Origin: Pyrrhosoma nymphula
Lineage: Eukaryota > Arthropoda > Insecta > Odonata > Coenagrionidae
Direction: 5' to 3'
Assembly: GCA_963573305.1 (NCBI GenBank)
Contig: OY754337.1
Location: 50,605,164 to 50,669,163 of the forward strand
Length of the DNA stretch: 64,000 nucleotides
The notes under the pieces were generated by a model. The model did no database searches and was not told the DNA's origin. It saw nothing but the letters and a program-made list of their open reading frames with translations. Positions 11,805 through 23,029 of this stretch are shown here, piece by piece (the first letter of the stretch is position 1; each line of letters begins with the position of its first letter). Position numbers and translations under genes: made by a program.

Positions 11805-12182
11805 TTGTCTTTGTCAAAAGTTCTATGCTTGAATAAAGACACCATAGAAAAAGTAAAGCGGTGTGGTGTGTACGAAATAACCTGTCAATGCCTAGCTAGT
11901 TATGTTGAGCAGACTGGTCGCAATTTTTCTACTCTCATTCAAGAGCATAAAAAGTGCTACTTAGCTGGAAATCTCACTTCTATTTTTTCCCAACACCTGT
12001 TAGATTTTAATCAGACCTGTGACTTTCAGTTTAAAGTTTTGCACTCACTCAACAAAGGCCGCAAATTAGATGCAATGGAGCGCCTGGAAATCATCCAACG
12101 GAGAAATAAGAAGTTCCCCCTCCTGAACGATGTTCAGTTTTACTATTCCCCCTCCTGTCAATCACCTTCCCTTAGTGCGTGA
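11805..12182 (+). pseudogene. PLE C-terminal GIY-YIG endonuclease-like domain
   Basis: This open frame of about 125 codons contains CGVYEITCQCLASYVEQTGR, aligning with the GIY...YIGQTGR core of the PLE endonuclease; the second motif has YVE where YIG is usual. It continues with the FxxLIQEHKK helix, then QHLLDFNQTCDF (the H and N positions of the domain) and ERLEIIQRRNK, where the catalytic Glu lies in a LExIxI-type helix. Residues C-x-C just before the second motif are typical of arthropod PLEs. The start shown is only the first in-frame start-like codon; upstream stops cut it off from the RT, so it is a remnant and not a gene. Confidence 0.85.
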
Positions 12183-12636
12183 GTGTGCACCCTGCAACTA
12201 AATGTATAAAATTTCCCTGTGCTCTGACTCCCCCCCCTTTCCCGCTGTTGTATTGGAGCATATTCGTCGGGCTCCAGGCATCAAGAAGACTGACCACACG
12301 CCGTGGGACACTCCACAAAGAACCTCCCTCCCCCCCCCCCTTTTGTTTTATACAAAGTGTCGTCTACTGCTGTATACCCCACAAAAATTCCCCAGTAACC
12401 AGTGACAAAGTGTAATTTTCCAATGCTTGTCCCTTTCCCCCCCTCCTCGACACGCCACGAGACCACCTCAACGAACTTATGTTTTTTCAAAATTCAAATG
12501 TTCACGTTTTTCTTGTGTAAATAAAACTCTCTCCCCCCCTGAAAATTTTCCCCTTCCCCACTCCCTCCCTCCACTTTCCTAACCTCCCTCACCCACCTTC
12601 TCTTGTATATATACCTTGATTTCAAAATATATGTAC

Positions 12637-12678
12637 CTGATGATGATGCAGTGCATCGAAACCCGGGTCGATTAAAAC
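12637..12678 (+). ncRNA. Candidate hammerhead-ribozyme core in the PLE right terminus
   Basis: The core CTGATGA is at 12637-12643, a 5-bp hairpin gatgc-agt-gcatc at 12645-12657 (stem II with one unpaired T before it), GAAA at 12658-12661, then acccgggt, which can form a two-base stem III with a CCGG loop, followed by C at 12669. Cleavage would fall after GTC at 12669. PLEs are known to carry minimal hammerheads in their terminal repeats, in the sense strand of the ORF, as here. Stem I is weak: only the first pair (C12636-G12670) is clear. The left terminus lacks the CTGATGA element. Activity is therefore uncertain. Confidence 0.55.
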
Positions 12679-12727
12679 TTTGTCTGTGGAAAATTGTAAT
12701 ATCCTAGTTCTTATTCGTTATGTCTTA

Positions 12728-13325
12728 TTAGGTGACCTACGAGTTTAATTTTCCTTGAGTGAATTGATTGGAGAAGCATTCTTTTTTCACCTACTTCTTT
12801 CAAAACTTCCTCGTTTGTTTTCCTCATGACCCAACTTGTTTTGGTAGTTCTCCTCCAGGACCACATTTTGGCTGCCTGGAGCCAGTTTTTTCTTGTTTAT
12901 TTAAAGTCCATGTTTCACAACCGTAAGTGAGTACACTCCACACGAACGTCTTTACGAATCTCTTCCTCGTGTCACTTGAGAGATGGTTGTTTACCAAGAG
13001 GTTACGCTTCCTTTGGAAAGCTGGCCAGGGTGATCCTTCTCTTAACATCTGGTATGCTTTTATTGTCGTTTGTTATTTAACTTCCCAAGTAGCAGAACTC
13101 TTTAACTTGGTCAATAGTTGAGTTTCCTAACTTAGTTTTAGCTTTTATGTTGTTGTTTAACTTATCCACCACCATCATTTTGTTTTTTTTTGTGTTGATA
13201 TTTAATTTTAATTTATTCATTTCTTTTCCAAGAGTCTCCAATGCGTGGCTCATTTCCTTTTCTGAGTCTGCAAGAACAACTACATATATTGTCAGCAAAC
13301 CGAATACTATGGATGAATTTGCCAT
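12728..13325 (-). pseudogene. LINE reverse transcriptase ORF, C-terminal part
   Basis: Reading down from 13325, the frame gives a thumb-like region with MSHALETLGKEMNKLKLNIN, NTKKNKMMV and KEFCYLGS, which match the conserved GLxINxxKTKxM and FxYLGS blocks. From 13048 another frame gives SSDTRKRFVKTFVWSVLTYG followed by CETWTL, the conserved K-RLxKxxIWSVxLYGxETWTL block of many arthropod LINEs. The part near 12840-12728 goes on in broken frames (VTNEEVL-like, then IKLVGHLIRHN-like) to the PLE insertion point. The motifs match well but several frameshifts are required. Confidence 0.85.
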
Positions 13326-13444
13326 TTACTTTTATGCCCTTACTTTTCAATTTTGTTTTTTCTATTGCTTCTTCTATGAAGTGGTTGAAGAGATTGTGTG
13401 AAATGGGGACAACCTTGCCTCACCCCGTTTTTTATTTTGGCTTC

Positions 13445-14238
13445 CTATTTATGACCGTTAACATTGATTTCCGTGGTTTGCGACGTATAGTAGCTGAGAA
13501 TTAGTCTCCTATCCCTCCAGTCGATTTGTATTTTTTTCATAGTTTGGAACAGCAGCTTCCAATCTACCCTGTCAAATGCTTTTTCAAGATCGATGAAGGT
13601 AACGTATGTTCTCCTATTCAGTTCTAATCTTCTTTCTAAGATCAATTTTAATGCTAGAGTAGCTTCTCTTGTTCCTTTGCCCTGCCTAAATCCTAACTGG
13701 TCTTCTCCAACGTACTGATCCATCTTGTTTTTAATCCTGTGTTTTACGATATTGATCAGCATTTTTGATGCATGAGACAGAAGGGATATAGTTCTGTAGT
13801 TAGCACCGTCATTTGCATTCTCATTCTTTGGGATCATAATAGTCTTACTCTTTGTAAAATCTGATGGACATATTCCATTCATGTAGCAATCAAGCGTTAT
13901 TTGTAAAGTTCACTAAGTGTTTTATTTCTAAGATTTTTTAGAAGTTCAGCTGTTATTTCATCAATCACTGCTGCCTTTTTGTCACTAAAGCTCTTCAGTC
14001 CTAATTCAAACTCTAATCTAGTAATTGGTGGTTGTAGTAAGTCTTTGGAGGCCGTTTCTTTATTCTCCTTGTATTCTGTCAGGTCTTCTATCTCAGATCC
14101 TTGGTATAGGTCTTCAATGTATTCTTTCTGCCTCATACGTACGTTCATATTTTCAAAAAGTATGTTTCCAGCTTTATCTCTTACTATGTTACTTATGGTT
14201 TTTGGTGTGTATTGCAGGGTCTCGATGGTGGAATACAC
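13445..14238 (-). pseudogene. LINE reverse transcriptase domain, N-terminal and palm part
   Basis: The upper block (14238-13897) ends in RLEFELGLKSFSDKKA and ITAELLKN, the conserved leader to the RT. The lower block (13882-13445) has IMIPKNENANDGANYRTISL, then GFRQGKGTREA and YVTFIDLEKAFDRVDW, which includes the first catalytic Asp (FIDLEKAFD). The YxDD region that should follow is not open: the DNA at 13330-13440 encodes NG...RQGC-like sequence only in broken frames, and the YADD equivalent reads VVLADS near 13270. The element is therefore dead. It belongs to the same LINE as the endonuclease at 14662-15557. Confidence 0.88.
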
Positions 14239-14661
14239 TTAACTCGTTTTGTTTTTTGCTATTGATCTCCGCACTTTTCTCTCTCATCCAGTTCCCCTTC
14301 GCTTCCCTACATTTATTTGTAATTAAATTTTTGATATTTTATATATTGTGTAGTCCTTCCCCTTCTCTCTATTACACTCCTTGATCAGCTGGAGTGGATA
14401 TTTCCTCTGTCATCCATGGTTTCCTTGGTTTTAGTTTACTTCTTCCCAAAATGTTTTCTGCAGCTTCATGGATGCATTTTTTATTTCTTCCCATCCTCCT
14501 TCCAAGAGTTTATCTGTTCTTTCTATGAATTATTTAGTTTTTGTTTCGTTTTTAAGTTTATCAATGCACCATCTGCTTTGGTTTGTTATAATACGTTTCT
14601 TTGGCTTAATATTGCATTTTGCTATTACAGTTATATGGTCACTATCGTATTTGAGTCTGGG
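14239..14661 (-). other. Linker of the LINE between endonuclease and RT
   Basis: No clean frame was found. The DNA continues the same element (connecting region) and is interrupted by stops in all minus-strand frames; plus-strand frames here are shadows. Confidence 0.55.
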
Positions 14662-15557
14662 TTAGCTATAACATAGCTTGATTTGTGGTTTATACTTCAT
14701 TTTCATTAGAATATAATCAATTTGGGCTCTTTTGGTATTGCCTGGAGCTTTCCAGGTATATCTTCTATGAAGAGGAACTTCAAATAATGTTTTGGCTATA
14801 ACAAAATCATTTTTTTCACAAAATTCATATATTGTTTCTCCTCTTTCATTTGTTTTACCTAAACCAAATTTTCCCATACATCTCTTGTCTAGGCTGGCAC
14901 CAACTGTCACGTTGAAGTCTCCCATTATGATTATATTCACGCCATATTTAACACTTTTTAATGTGGACTCTTATTTGTTCGTACATGGACTCTTTTTCCC
15001 TAATGCTTGAGGTCGGGAAATATACTTGCATTATTTATAAATCCATTGGTTTTGTAGATATTTTGATCATAAGAATTCTGTCATTGACATGAAAAGTATT
15101 TTGTACCTTGGATCTCCAGTCTCCTCTTAATATCAGGGCTACTCCACTTAAGCCAGTTTCTCTTCCACTGTAGATGACCCTAAAATCATCCGGTAGTATG
15201 TCACCTTGGTCCGCCCATCTGATTTCACTTAGGCCGAGGATGTCTATTTGCTTCTCTTTCATTATGTTTTTTTTATTTCATCTAGTTTCCCTAATCTAAG
15301 TAATGTGTGGACATTCCATGTACCTATTTTCAATTCATGTTTGTGCTTATGCTTATGACAAGGATTTCGCTTGATAAAGACCTGAGAAGCTTGTTGGACA
15401 TCCCTCTCCTGCCGGATCTTGGTTTCCGATTCCCACGATCAGTAACTTGTGAAACACCTTCTCTGTATTTCATGGCTACAAGACTAATTAGAATATTGTA
15501 AGCGATCTTTAATGAAGTGGTATCCTTTGCCCTCTGCATTGCAATGCCATTGACCAT
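14662..15557 (-). pseudogene. LINE endonuclease (EEP family) and ORF start, broken
   Basis: From 15557 downward: a leader with MVNGIAMQRAKDTTSLKIAY; the DILGLSEIRWADQGDILPDD block at 15262-15035, with the catalytic Glu in SEIRW; and MNIIIMGDFNVTVGAS at 14940-14662, containing GDFN, followed by YTWKAPGNTKRAQIDYIL, the usual TWxxP...xIDYIL end of the apurinic-like endonuclease. Order and spacing fit the N-terminal half of a non-LTR retrotransposon ORF. At least two frameshifts separate the blocks. The element reads toward lower coordinates, continuous with the RT at 14238. Confidence 0.88.
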
Positions 15558-15764
15558 CTAATATAAGTGGTTTCTCCACCCTTAGGAGCGATTTCTCACC
15601 CCAAGGGTAATAGAGTACCCTCTCCAACTCCCAAACTGGGGACTAGGTGGATCATTTATCCCGATTTTCACTTGGTCCCTGCTTAACTTAGCTGTGCTAG
15701 CATTCACCCCCTTACCACATTGATGTATAAGTCGGGATTATCCTTTCATTGGTGGGCAAGGGCC

Positions 15765-16010
15765 CAGCCACATTGACACACCGTTTCCCGTAAGATTATC
15801 GAAGTTAAGCAATGTTGGGCACGGACCACGAATCCACGCACCACCACGGACGGACTTGGGTTAGATGGGTGACTATACATACCTTCACCGTGGTGCTATT
15901 GTCCCCTGTCTGCATGTGGCAGACAGGCATGGGGTTGGCATAATGGACCAAGAAGGTCTTAAGTGCCTGGGCTCCTGTCGAATGCCCCCCCTACAAACAA
16001 TCTAATCTAA
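15765..16010 (+). repeat. 5S-rRNA-like module with short AATCT tail (SINE3-like)
   Basis: At 15782-15820 the sequence gtttcccgtaagattatc followed by gaagttaagcaatgttgggc resembles the middle of 5S rRNA, including the A-box region of its internal promoter. After about 30 inserted bases, ggttagatgggtgac (15859-15873) matches the C-box region. The following accttcaccgtggtgctattg fits the 3' arm loosely. The block ends near 16000 in aatctaatctaatccc, like a retroposon tail. It lies next to the 5' end of the minus-strand LINE, in the opposite sense. It could be a 5S-derived SINE or a piece of the LINE leader; it is not a functional 5S gene. Confidence 0.55.
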
Positions 16011-18660
16011 TCCCATCATTGGACCTCAAAACATTTCTCAACTCCTCTGGTCATTTAAGGGGGCCTTTCACATGCAAACAAACAAATTACAGCACAAACT
16101 TTGCATTTGACGAGATTCAGATTGGATTTGGCTATTTTATACTTACAGTGAGAGGACAATGTGGTCACAATGAAGGTCTGGTAAATATTGTTTCATCATG
16201 TGTACTCTAAAGGACATGACAGTGCTACTAACCGTAATCCAAGAACTTTCATTTCAACTGTATCAGACTTGTATTTTTACTTTCCGGATATCCCTCATAT
16301 ATTCCTTGACGCTGAGCGTTTGACATTGACATTAATTACCCCATAAATTCATTCAATCTGAAAGCATTATCATTATATATATGCATTATAATTCTGAAAA
16401 AAATCTGTGAACATTTCTGCTGAGCACCATGAATGTTTTATCAGAGCAATATGACATTATCAAGTGATTCCATAGAACTGCAACGTAATTTTATTAAAAT
16501 TACCATCTATTGTAGCTAAATCAAAGAAACCTCTCGTAATATCTCATGTTTTAAAACAATTTTAAGGTAACTCTTCCCAAGTTCAGTATAGTGGAGTAAT
16601 ATGTGACGCACGTTGCCTACATGCACAGGAAAAACGTAATGTGTGTTGCCTATGTCGTACATATTGCAATCAATTAGATTTAACCTGGAAAAAAACTAGT
16701 CTAAAGGGGATGAGCTTTTTTATTCCCATAAGTATTCCTTATCAAGGAAAAATAAACCTTAGTAGAATAAATAAATTTAATTAACATTTAAATTTTAAAA
16801 AGCTAGCATTAAAAACTACATGGAAATAGCGTAAGCAGTCTTTGCTCACCCTATATGGCGTTCCACATTTAGTTAAGTGTAGCCTCTTATGGAGATTCTT
16901 TTTCTGTGTTTAATCTTCGGTTACACAATGTTGCCAATTGTAACAGGAAAATGAAATTAGTATCTGCAGTGTACTACCTGCACTTTTAAAGGTCTTCCAA
17001 TAAGCAAATATTATTCCTTCAAGCATGGTACATACTACTAATACAAGTTAGGTCGTTGTCCATTGTTTGGGTTGAACGCTGTGATGTTAGTTGGATTACA
17101 TCAAGCACTAGCTAGGCACGGAGTGCATTGCATATTTGATACTTGTATTGTATTACCGACAAAGGTAATTGTTAAATTAATGTTGTGTAAAAATGTTCTC
17201 ACTGCTTATTCCTGAGCACTAAGAAATTTATCTTTGTGGGACTCATTCTGTGAAAAAGAGATGGGTGTAACCCAAGAAGATTACTCCTTTGTCTTATCTT
17301 TGTTTATCTACCCTCGCCCGATTTCACTTTCATCTAGGTGTGGGAAGGGAGTGTGCCTCCTTTTGGGGGCCTCTGGAGCCCACCTTGGGTTGATGCAGTC
17401 GATGCTTGAACGAACTGAGGGGAGCAGTTATTTTGGTTGATTTAAATGATAGCCTATCCCCTTATGGAGGAAGTTTGATTCATCAAAATGAAAGTAAAAA
17501 AATCTCAGATGAGAATTTAATGATCTGTTTTCACTATGGTATGGCTCATACTGGACAAGCTAAGGGAATACTATGACTCTACTATTTAATACCTGATGAA
17601 GATGCCATTCTTATCTTCCTTATTATTCTTGCTGCTTTCAGTTCAGCACTATTGGTCATTGGAACTATCACCATTTCCAGGTTGTGTTCCATAAGTATGG
17701 ATTACATCCTGAACCATTTAACATTTCTTCCTAGTGTTCATACCCACAATATTGAACTTGTTCTTAATTTCTTTAATGGAAGGGTTGAGAGGGAATGGTG
17801 TTGGAGTACGCGACCTAAAGTTTGTCTCAAGTGGTCACACGTTCCAAGTTTTATTCGAGAACTGGTAGTTGTAGGCAGGTAGTGGTGTTTATAGATGTTT
17901 CTTGTCGAAAAGGCTTTCTTTTAACTCTATAGCAGTGAGTTCCTGATGGATGGATTTTAAGTGTGATTTACCTCAAATAAAAATAACTGATTTTTGTCCT
18001 TAACCTGAAAACCTTCAATCTGTCCTCCTTGTTACCATTTTTCCCATTTACTGCAATTTCTGCCAAATATATATAAGTAAGATCTTTAGAAGATATATCT
18101 AGCATGCATCTTACTTATTTATGGGCTAAAAATAGATAAAATAGCCAAGTTTTCCTCAGTTTTGATGGCGATACTTGGTCTGTGGAAGTCATCATGTGTA
18201 CAAGTGTAGTAGAAAACCCTTTTGAGTTTGTATATCTTTGAGGAGGCAATCATTTCTATACATTTTATTATTTGTGGGGCCAAAGCCAGTTTATTTTTGT
18301 GAAATCAGACTCGTTGTCTGTAAAATATGTGGATATTAGGTGGTGGAGTCTGGTTACCTTTAAGATTATAAAAAAAAAATCACTCAGGATGTAGGAATCA
18401 TGGAGGTGAAATTACATTTAATATATAGCCGTACTGTGCTGTATGAATTATGAACTTAAAGGGAACAAAGGCGGTTTGTCATTCCCCTGGCACAAATTAA
18501 TGAAGTATGAGTAACATGATTGAGCAGTTTTTCTTCTTTCAAATGCCCGCAATCTGTTACTTAAAAGCCAGGATGACAAATCATTATAGCAAGAAAGAGG
18601 AGACTTACATGGAGGCTTTTGAGGCTAAGTTGGTTATTTAATCTTGTAAGGGATGTGATT
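16011..18660. other. AT-rich DNA, no supported feature
   Basis: No coding similarity or repeat pair beyond chance was seen. Open frames here are short and lack domain features. Confidence 0.45.
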
Positions 18661-18663
18661 GTT

Positions 18664-18900
18664 GTAAGGCTCGTGGCCCCCCCAGAAAAATTTGACAAAT
18701 CGGAATTGTGGCGGCCACACTTCATACAGCGCTGGCAACCGCCCGCCTGCGGCCGAGTCACAGCACGGTGGTGTGGTCCTTTTGGCCCTGTTCACATATT
18801 TCTGGGGAAAAAAACACCCCCTCTTGAAGTGGGGGTACCCCCCCGGAGGGTGGGAGATCCCATGTCCCCCCCAGCCAAATTCCCTGGCTACGGCCTTGCA
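18664..18900. mobile_element. Probable MITE with degenerate 16-bp inverted ends
   Basis: The left end is gtaaggctcgtggccccc near 18666 and the right end the complement of gcaaggccgtagccaggg near 18882-18899; they match with a one-base indel. The interior is GC-rich for this window and contains long C/G runs. I found no target duplication. It resembles the GTAGCC-type ends of the hAT-like MITEs at 24883 and 35283 but is more decayed. Confidence 0.45.
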
Positions 18901-19674
18901 TGCCAGCTCACGTAAATATTGAAATTTTAAAATAGTGTTTTATTATCAGGGTTGTTCGTCAGAGTATATGGGTTTGTGTTAAGTGCTGACAAAAATGTTT
19001 CCTGCATTAAAAGAAAAATAAAGATACAATCATTGAATCTTCAATAATGTGCATTGTTTAATTTAATTAGATTAATAAATTAAAACTGTGTTAAGAAAAT
19101 ATCGCATAACAGTACCTACATTTCATCGAAAGAATAGGACTAACGCCGAAAGAAGCGGCGGACTTGGGAGCTTTGAGCATTGGCACGAGGCGGCGCCACT
19201 TGGGGTGGCACGCACTCACTCTTGAGCCGTATCTCGGGAACCACTGGTCACTATTGAAAAATATTTTAGGTGCAGCATATCAAATGTTCAATGAGTCGTT
19301 GGTTACCAGAGAAAATAAGTTGAAAAATACCAGCGCATTCTTATCGCCATTCATGTCTGACAAATAGCCAACAATGCCTAATTTTCACAACTTTGAGTGC
19401 GATGCTTCACGTCACGTGAGGCACGTCTTCCCGTTATCCAATTGCAATAATATTTTACAAGATATGTTTTTATACCAATTGGCATAAATTGAGGGGGTGT
19501 CCCAAAAGAAAATCGAAAAATAAGGACCACCCTACGTGTAATATATTTATGCCATTCTGAGAAATGCAACATCTGAGATGTTTCATACTCTTGTTTGGTT
19601 TGTTTTCATGCATTTCTACTCATATATTGTTTCCACTAAGTACATACAGCACCTCTCAAAGTCAAATATGTAGA

Positions 19675-20210
19675 CAGTGGTGTAGCTGGGGTGAGCAGAG
19701 GGGGGCAGTGGCATTTAAAACTATATTATTAAACACTTTTCAATTGTAAAAAGGGTAAAACTATCAACTATCCTGAGGGTTAGCAATTGCAATTAATTAT
19801 AAATAATGATTAAGGAATCTTTTTATATGATCTGTAGAACATTAACTACCATGTGCAGTAGATTTTGATAGTATCTTTAATTATTTTGCCATAAAGAGCA
19901 ATAAAAACAGTTGTAATTTTTTATTTTAATTTGTAGTTAAAAGAAATGGAATTATTTTCTCTTAAACTAAACTTTAAAATTTATCTAAATAGACAGGTAA
20001 AGTTGTGACACCAAATTAGTTTCTAAACGATATTTTCCTGAACATTTAGCATTGACTTAGCATTTATTTGGAAAATAATACGTTAGTAGCCAATTGTTCA
20101 TGACGTCATGCTTTACTAGTCCATAGATTTGATAAGCCGTGTGTATTTCCCAAAGGAAGGGGGGCAATTGCCAAAGACCCTGTGCGACTCAAACTGTAGA
20201 TACTCCACTG
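19675..20210. mobile_element. hAT-like MITE, decayed
   Basis: The left end cagtggtgtagctgggg and the right end tagatactccactg are partly complementary, and both resemble the CAGTGGCGTAGC ends of the elements at 24883 and 35283. The adjacent bases aga and tct extend the pairing. An 8-bp target duplication is not evident. The interior (about 510 bp) is AT-rich and non-coding. Confidence 0.5.
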
Positions 20211-21224
20211 TCTAAACCTAATTTTAAGGATTAGAAAATTAACAGTTTACCATCATACGGAATCATTTTTCTCAGCAATGTTTAATGTGAATCACTTTGA
20301 ATTTCTTTATTACAGTTTTACACCCAATCATTTCATTGTTTAAAAAGTTTGTTTACTATAGTTATTAAACCAGCTGCATGCCCAGAGTGATGGAAGTGAT
20401 AAGAAACATCTCATAATTGCAGATAAAGAGCATTTTCCTTTCTTGAAAGAGGAAACGTGCACCGAAAAAATGTGAAGCTGAAAATGTTGCTTGAGCTTCA
20501 CTGGTACTAATTTCTGGGCATGCAGTTTGGTTGAACATATTATTTTCATTGCAAACAGAAGTTGGCAAGATTTCATTATGTCCATTTTCTGCGGGTCTTA
20601 AATAGGACCATACAATCCTCTATTTTCTTCAAGTTTCTTCACACAGTGGATATGATAACAATTGATTTTTTTTAAAGATATCTGTTTTTTTTCAGTGGTA
20701 GGCATTCATTCAAAAAGGTCGACTACGTCTCCCATCTGGAATCCAGCCAAGTATTTTGTAGTGACAGAGAAGTTCATCACACAAATTAATTGCCATTTAA
20801 CACATTAACTGATACTCTGCAAGAAAATTTTCCTAGACAGAAAACATCAATGTTCTATTTTGTATTATGACATTAATTGAAGAAACATCATGATTATTCA
20901 TAAATTACTGCAATAAACATGAAATGTTTTAACAAACAGTTTCTCAATATGTTTGTATCTCCAGCACTCCCTCTCTTCCTGATTCTTTTAATGGTAGGCC
21001 TGATCAAAGGAGATTGTCTATAGAGTGAGTAAAAGGGTGCTGGTAGGCCGTCCTCCATGTCAATCTCAACATTTGATGTCCACTTTGCTCTGCAGGCCTC
21101 TTGAACTTTTCATTAACATCCATTGCGGGGGTGGGAGGCCATTGTAGGGCAGGGGGGACACACCTTCATGACAAAAACCTGCGTCAAAAAGTATAATTGT
21201 TTGTTTGTCTCGCAGGTCATCCTT
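20211..21224. other. 3' flank / possible 3' UTR of SPR, otherwise no feature
   Basis: On the minus strand this lies immediately downstream of the SPR stop. An ATTAAA hexamer on the minus strand (about 20987-20992) is a possible polyadenylation signal about 235 bp after the stop. Transcript data would be needed to fix the 3' end. No other gene is supported. Confidence 0.35.
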
Positions 21225-21410
21225 TTAGAGGACTGTTTGGTCTGTACATGTCCGTGGAGGGCCGTTAGGGACGGAGAGTGTCCTAGAGCGACGGGCACCC
21301 AGAGCCGTGGCCGTGGAAGGGGTTCCTGTTCCTCCGCAGTCCCCTCCTCCGCCATCTCCCGTCGGCAGGGGCAGAGCAGCATGGCCATGTTGCTTTGAGA
21401 CAAAGAGCTC
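21225..21410 (-). CDS. SPR: Sex peptide / myoinhibitory peptide receptor, last coding exon (C-tail)
   Basis: Terminal exon of a class A neuropeptide GPCR. The acceptor is cctatttgcag just before 21410, and the exon starts in phase 0 with ELFVSK, continuing the SRQFRETFK end of the previous exon. It encodes 61 residues and the stop TAA (21225-21227). The tail is basic and Ser/Thr-rich with a GGGG-type low-complexity stretch, and ends SVPNGPPRTCTDQTVL. The VPNGPRTCT-x-x-TVL ending is, as I recall, characteristic of arthropod SPR proteins and forms a class I PDZ-type ligand (T-V-L). It would lie in the cytoplasm. Codons are GC-richer than the surrounding DNA, as expected for real coding sequence. 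Confidence 0.88.
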   Translation of the reverse strand, partial: ELFVSKQHGHAALPLPTGDGGGGDCGGTGTPSTATALGARRSRTLSVPNGPPRTCTDQTVL

Positions 21411-21576
21411 CTGCAAATAGGAAAGGTTTAATTATTACCCAGACCATGAGTGACGTGGCCAATGGGGTGGGAGGTCATGGGGTCCAGACCCCCTATGAAG
21501 TGCTGAACTTATAATTATAAATTATATATATAATTAAAATTATTTAAAGGTTGCTTAAGAAAAACGTTGCATTTGC

Positions 21577-21665
21577 TTTTTGAAGTGGAACACTTCTTAT
21601 GGATCAGGGTAATCTCGTGAAAGCCTAGCATCACAGGACACCCGACACCTCGAGACTCGAAAATC
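21577..21665 (+). repeat. Partial copy of the GAAGTGGAACAC dispersed repeat
   Basis: It shares tgaagtggaacacttcttat and the following ggatnngggtaatctcg with the copies starting at 23030 and 53683. Similarity fades after about 90 bp, so this is a truncated or rearranged copy. Confidence 0.65.
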
Positions 21666-23029
21666 CTTGGAGACTATGCAAAACGCGACAGTCTCCTGTG
21701 TGGCCAGAGAGCGATGAGACAAGTGCCGCAACCTGGCTTTGGTCAGCGCGAATGCTCAGGTCATCACAATTGCTGCAAGCACCCTGCTTTTATTCAGTCC
21801 GCGCTGGTGCTGACATCATTTTCCACTTTCAACTCGACCTGTGAACATTCCCACTAATCCAAAGTGTGATAGCACCTCCCCTACTCTCCCCACTCCTCCA
21901 CTGGTCAGCTGATTCCCCTCCTGTGCTGACAAAGTGTACCGTGAACAGACTAGCTCTCTTTGAACCTGACTGCGGCCGGAGAAGGACGTATCTGCTTGGT
22001 TCCAGTTGTGACTTGTGTTCGTCTTGTATAGACCAAGTTAACGGTATTTAGCTAACGGGCTTATTTTCTATTGTAATAATTGTGGTTATATAAATGCTGT
22101 TACTGGAAGTTAATCAAACTGGCTAAGGTTGTTGTCAGTCTCGTTCCTGCCCACCAATCTCAGTCAATTCGCTCACGACGTCAAGTTCCAGGGGCTTGCG
22201 TTGCACACTAACTCATAATTTTATCCTGAGGGGAAGGAAGAAGCGGAAGGTGTCGAATTTTATGCAATTTCATGATGATACTTCGTTGATAAGCATCCAT
22301 GGATATAATGATATATCAAAAAATATTTCTCACAAGCTCTAAGTTGGTTTTTTAACAATGGTCTAGCCGTAAACACTGTTAAAACCAGCATTTGTGTTGC
22401 GGTCTGAGGCCGAGTAATTAAGATCTCATTGATTTGATGGATAAATATATGATTATTATAGGTATCCACCCGAGGGGCATCCAAGGTGATTTCTTTACAA
22501 GTCCATAAATGCACCCCAGTTACAGATGAGAGGGTGTGAGAGGGCCATCTCATCACAGGTGGAACTGGGGTTGACAGGGTTGGAGGAAGGCAATTAGCCA
22601 TACAGAAGAGTTACAACCCTGATGCACCCCAGTTCCACCCTTCTGTATCTCCTTGTTTACGAGTCCAGCCCTTTGCAGACCAGTTACAGACCAGATACAG
22701 ACTAGATTTTCCCCTTACAGACCAGATAAACCTCAGTTCCACCTCTATTTTTTCATGGGAAGACAAACTGCAGTACACGATGTATGCAGCACATTTGGCA
22801 GTTACTGATGGTATTGCCATGTGTAATAGATAGTTGAAGATTCAAAGCTTCAAAGAGACAAAAAAGTCCTTTTCAGATGACATCCGCTATCATGAAAGAA
22901 GATAATGATAGTATTGAGTATATCCGGCGAGTGGCAGAAACATTTTCTATTAGGCATTTAAATTGCAATTACGACAGAAGTATTACAGCCATTTTTTTAT
23001 AAATTCGATGTGCTAACTTCTAAAAGTAT

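Larger units (their letters stand above)
11562..12714 (+). mobile_element. Penelope-like element (PLE), truncated, with inverted termini and TSD
   Basis: The left terminus (11604-11673) and right terminus (12646-12714) are reverse complements over about 70 bp, each with cccgggtttcgatgcactgc or its complement. An extra 38-bp head lies outside the left terminus (11562-11600). The flanks carry a 13-bp duplication, tc[a/g]ttatgtctta, at 11549-11561 and 12715-12727 with one mismatch. Inside is the C-terminal part of a PLE ORF with a GIY-YIG-like domain, preceded near 11700-11800 by broken sequence like the connector to the RT. The RT itself is missing. A pyrimidine-rich 3' region with long C runs follows. 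PLEs are telomerase-RT-related retroelements with complex terminal repeats, which fits this layout. Confidence 0.85.

Noticed and set aside
21123..21398. Plus-strand frame over the last SPR exon
   Set aside because: Shadow frame; the minus strand has the splice acceptor, continuity with TM7 and the conserved C-terminus.
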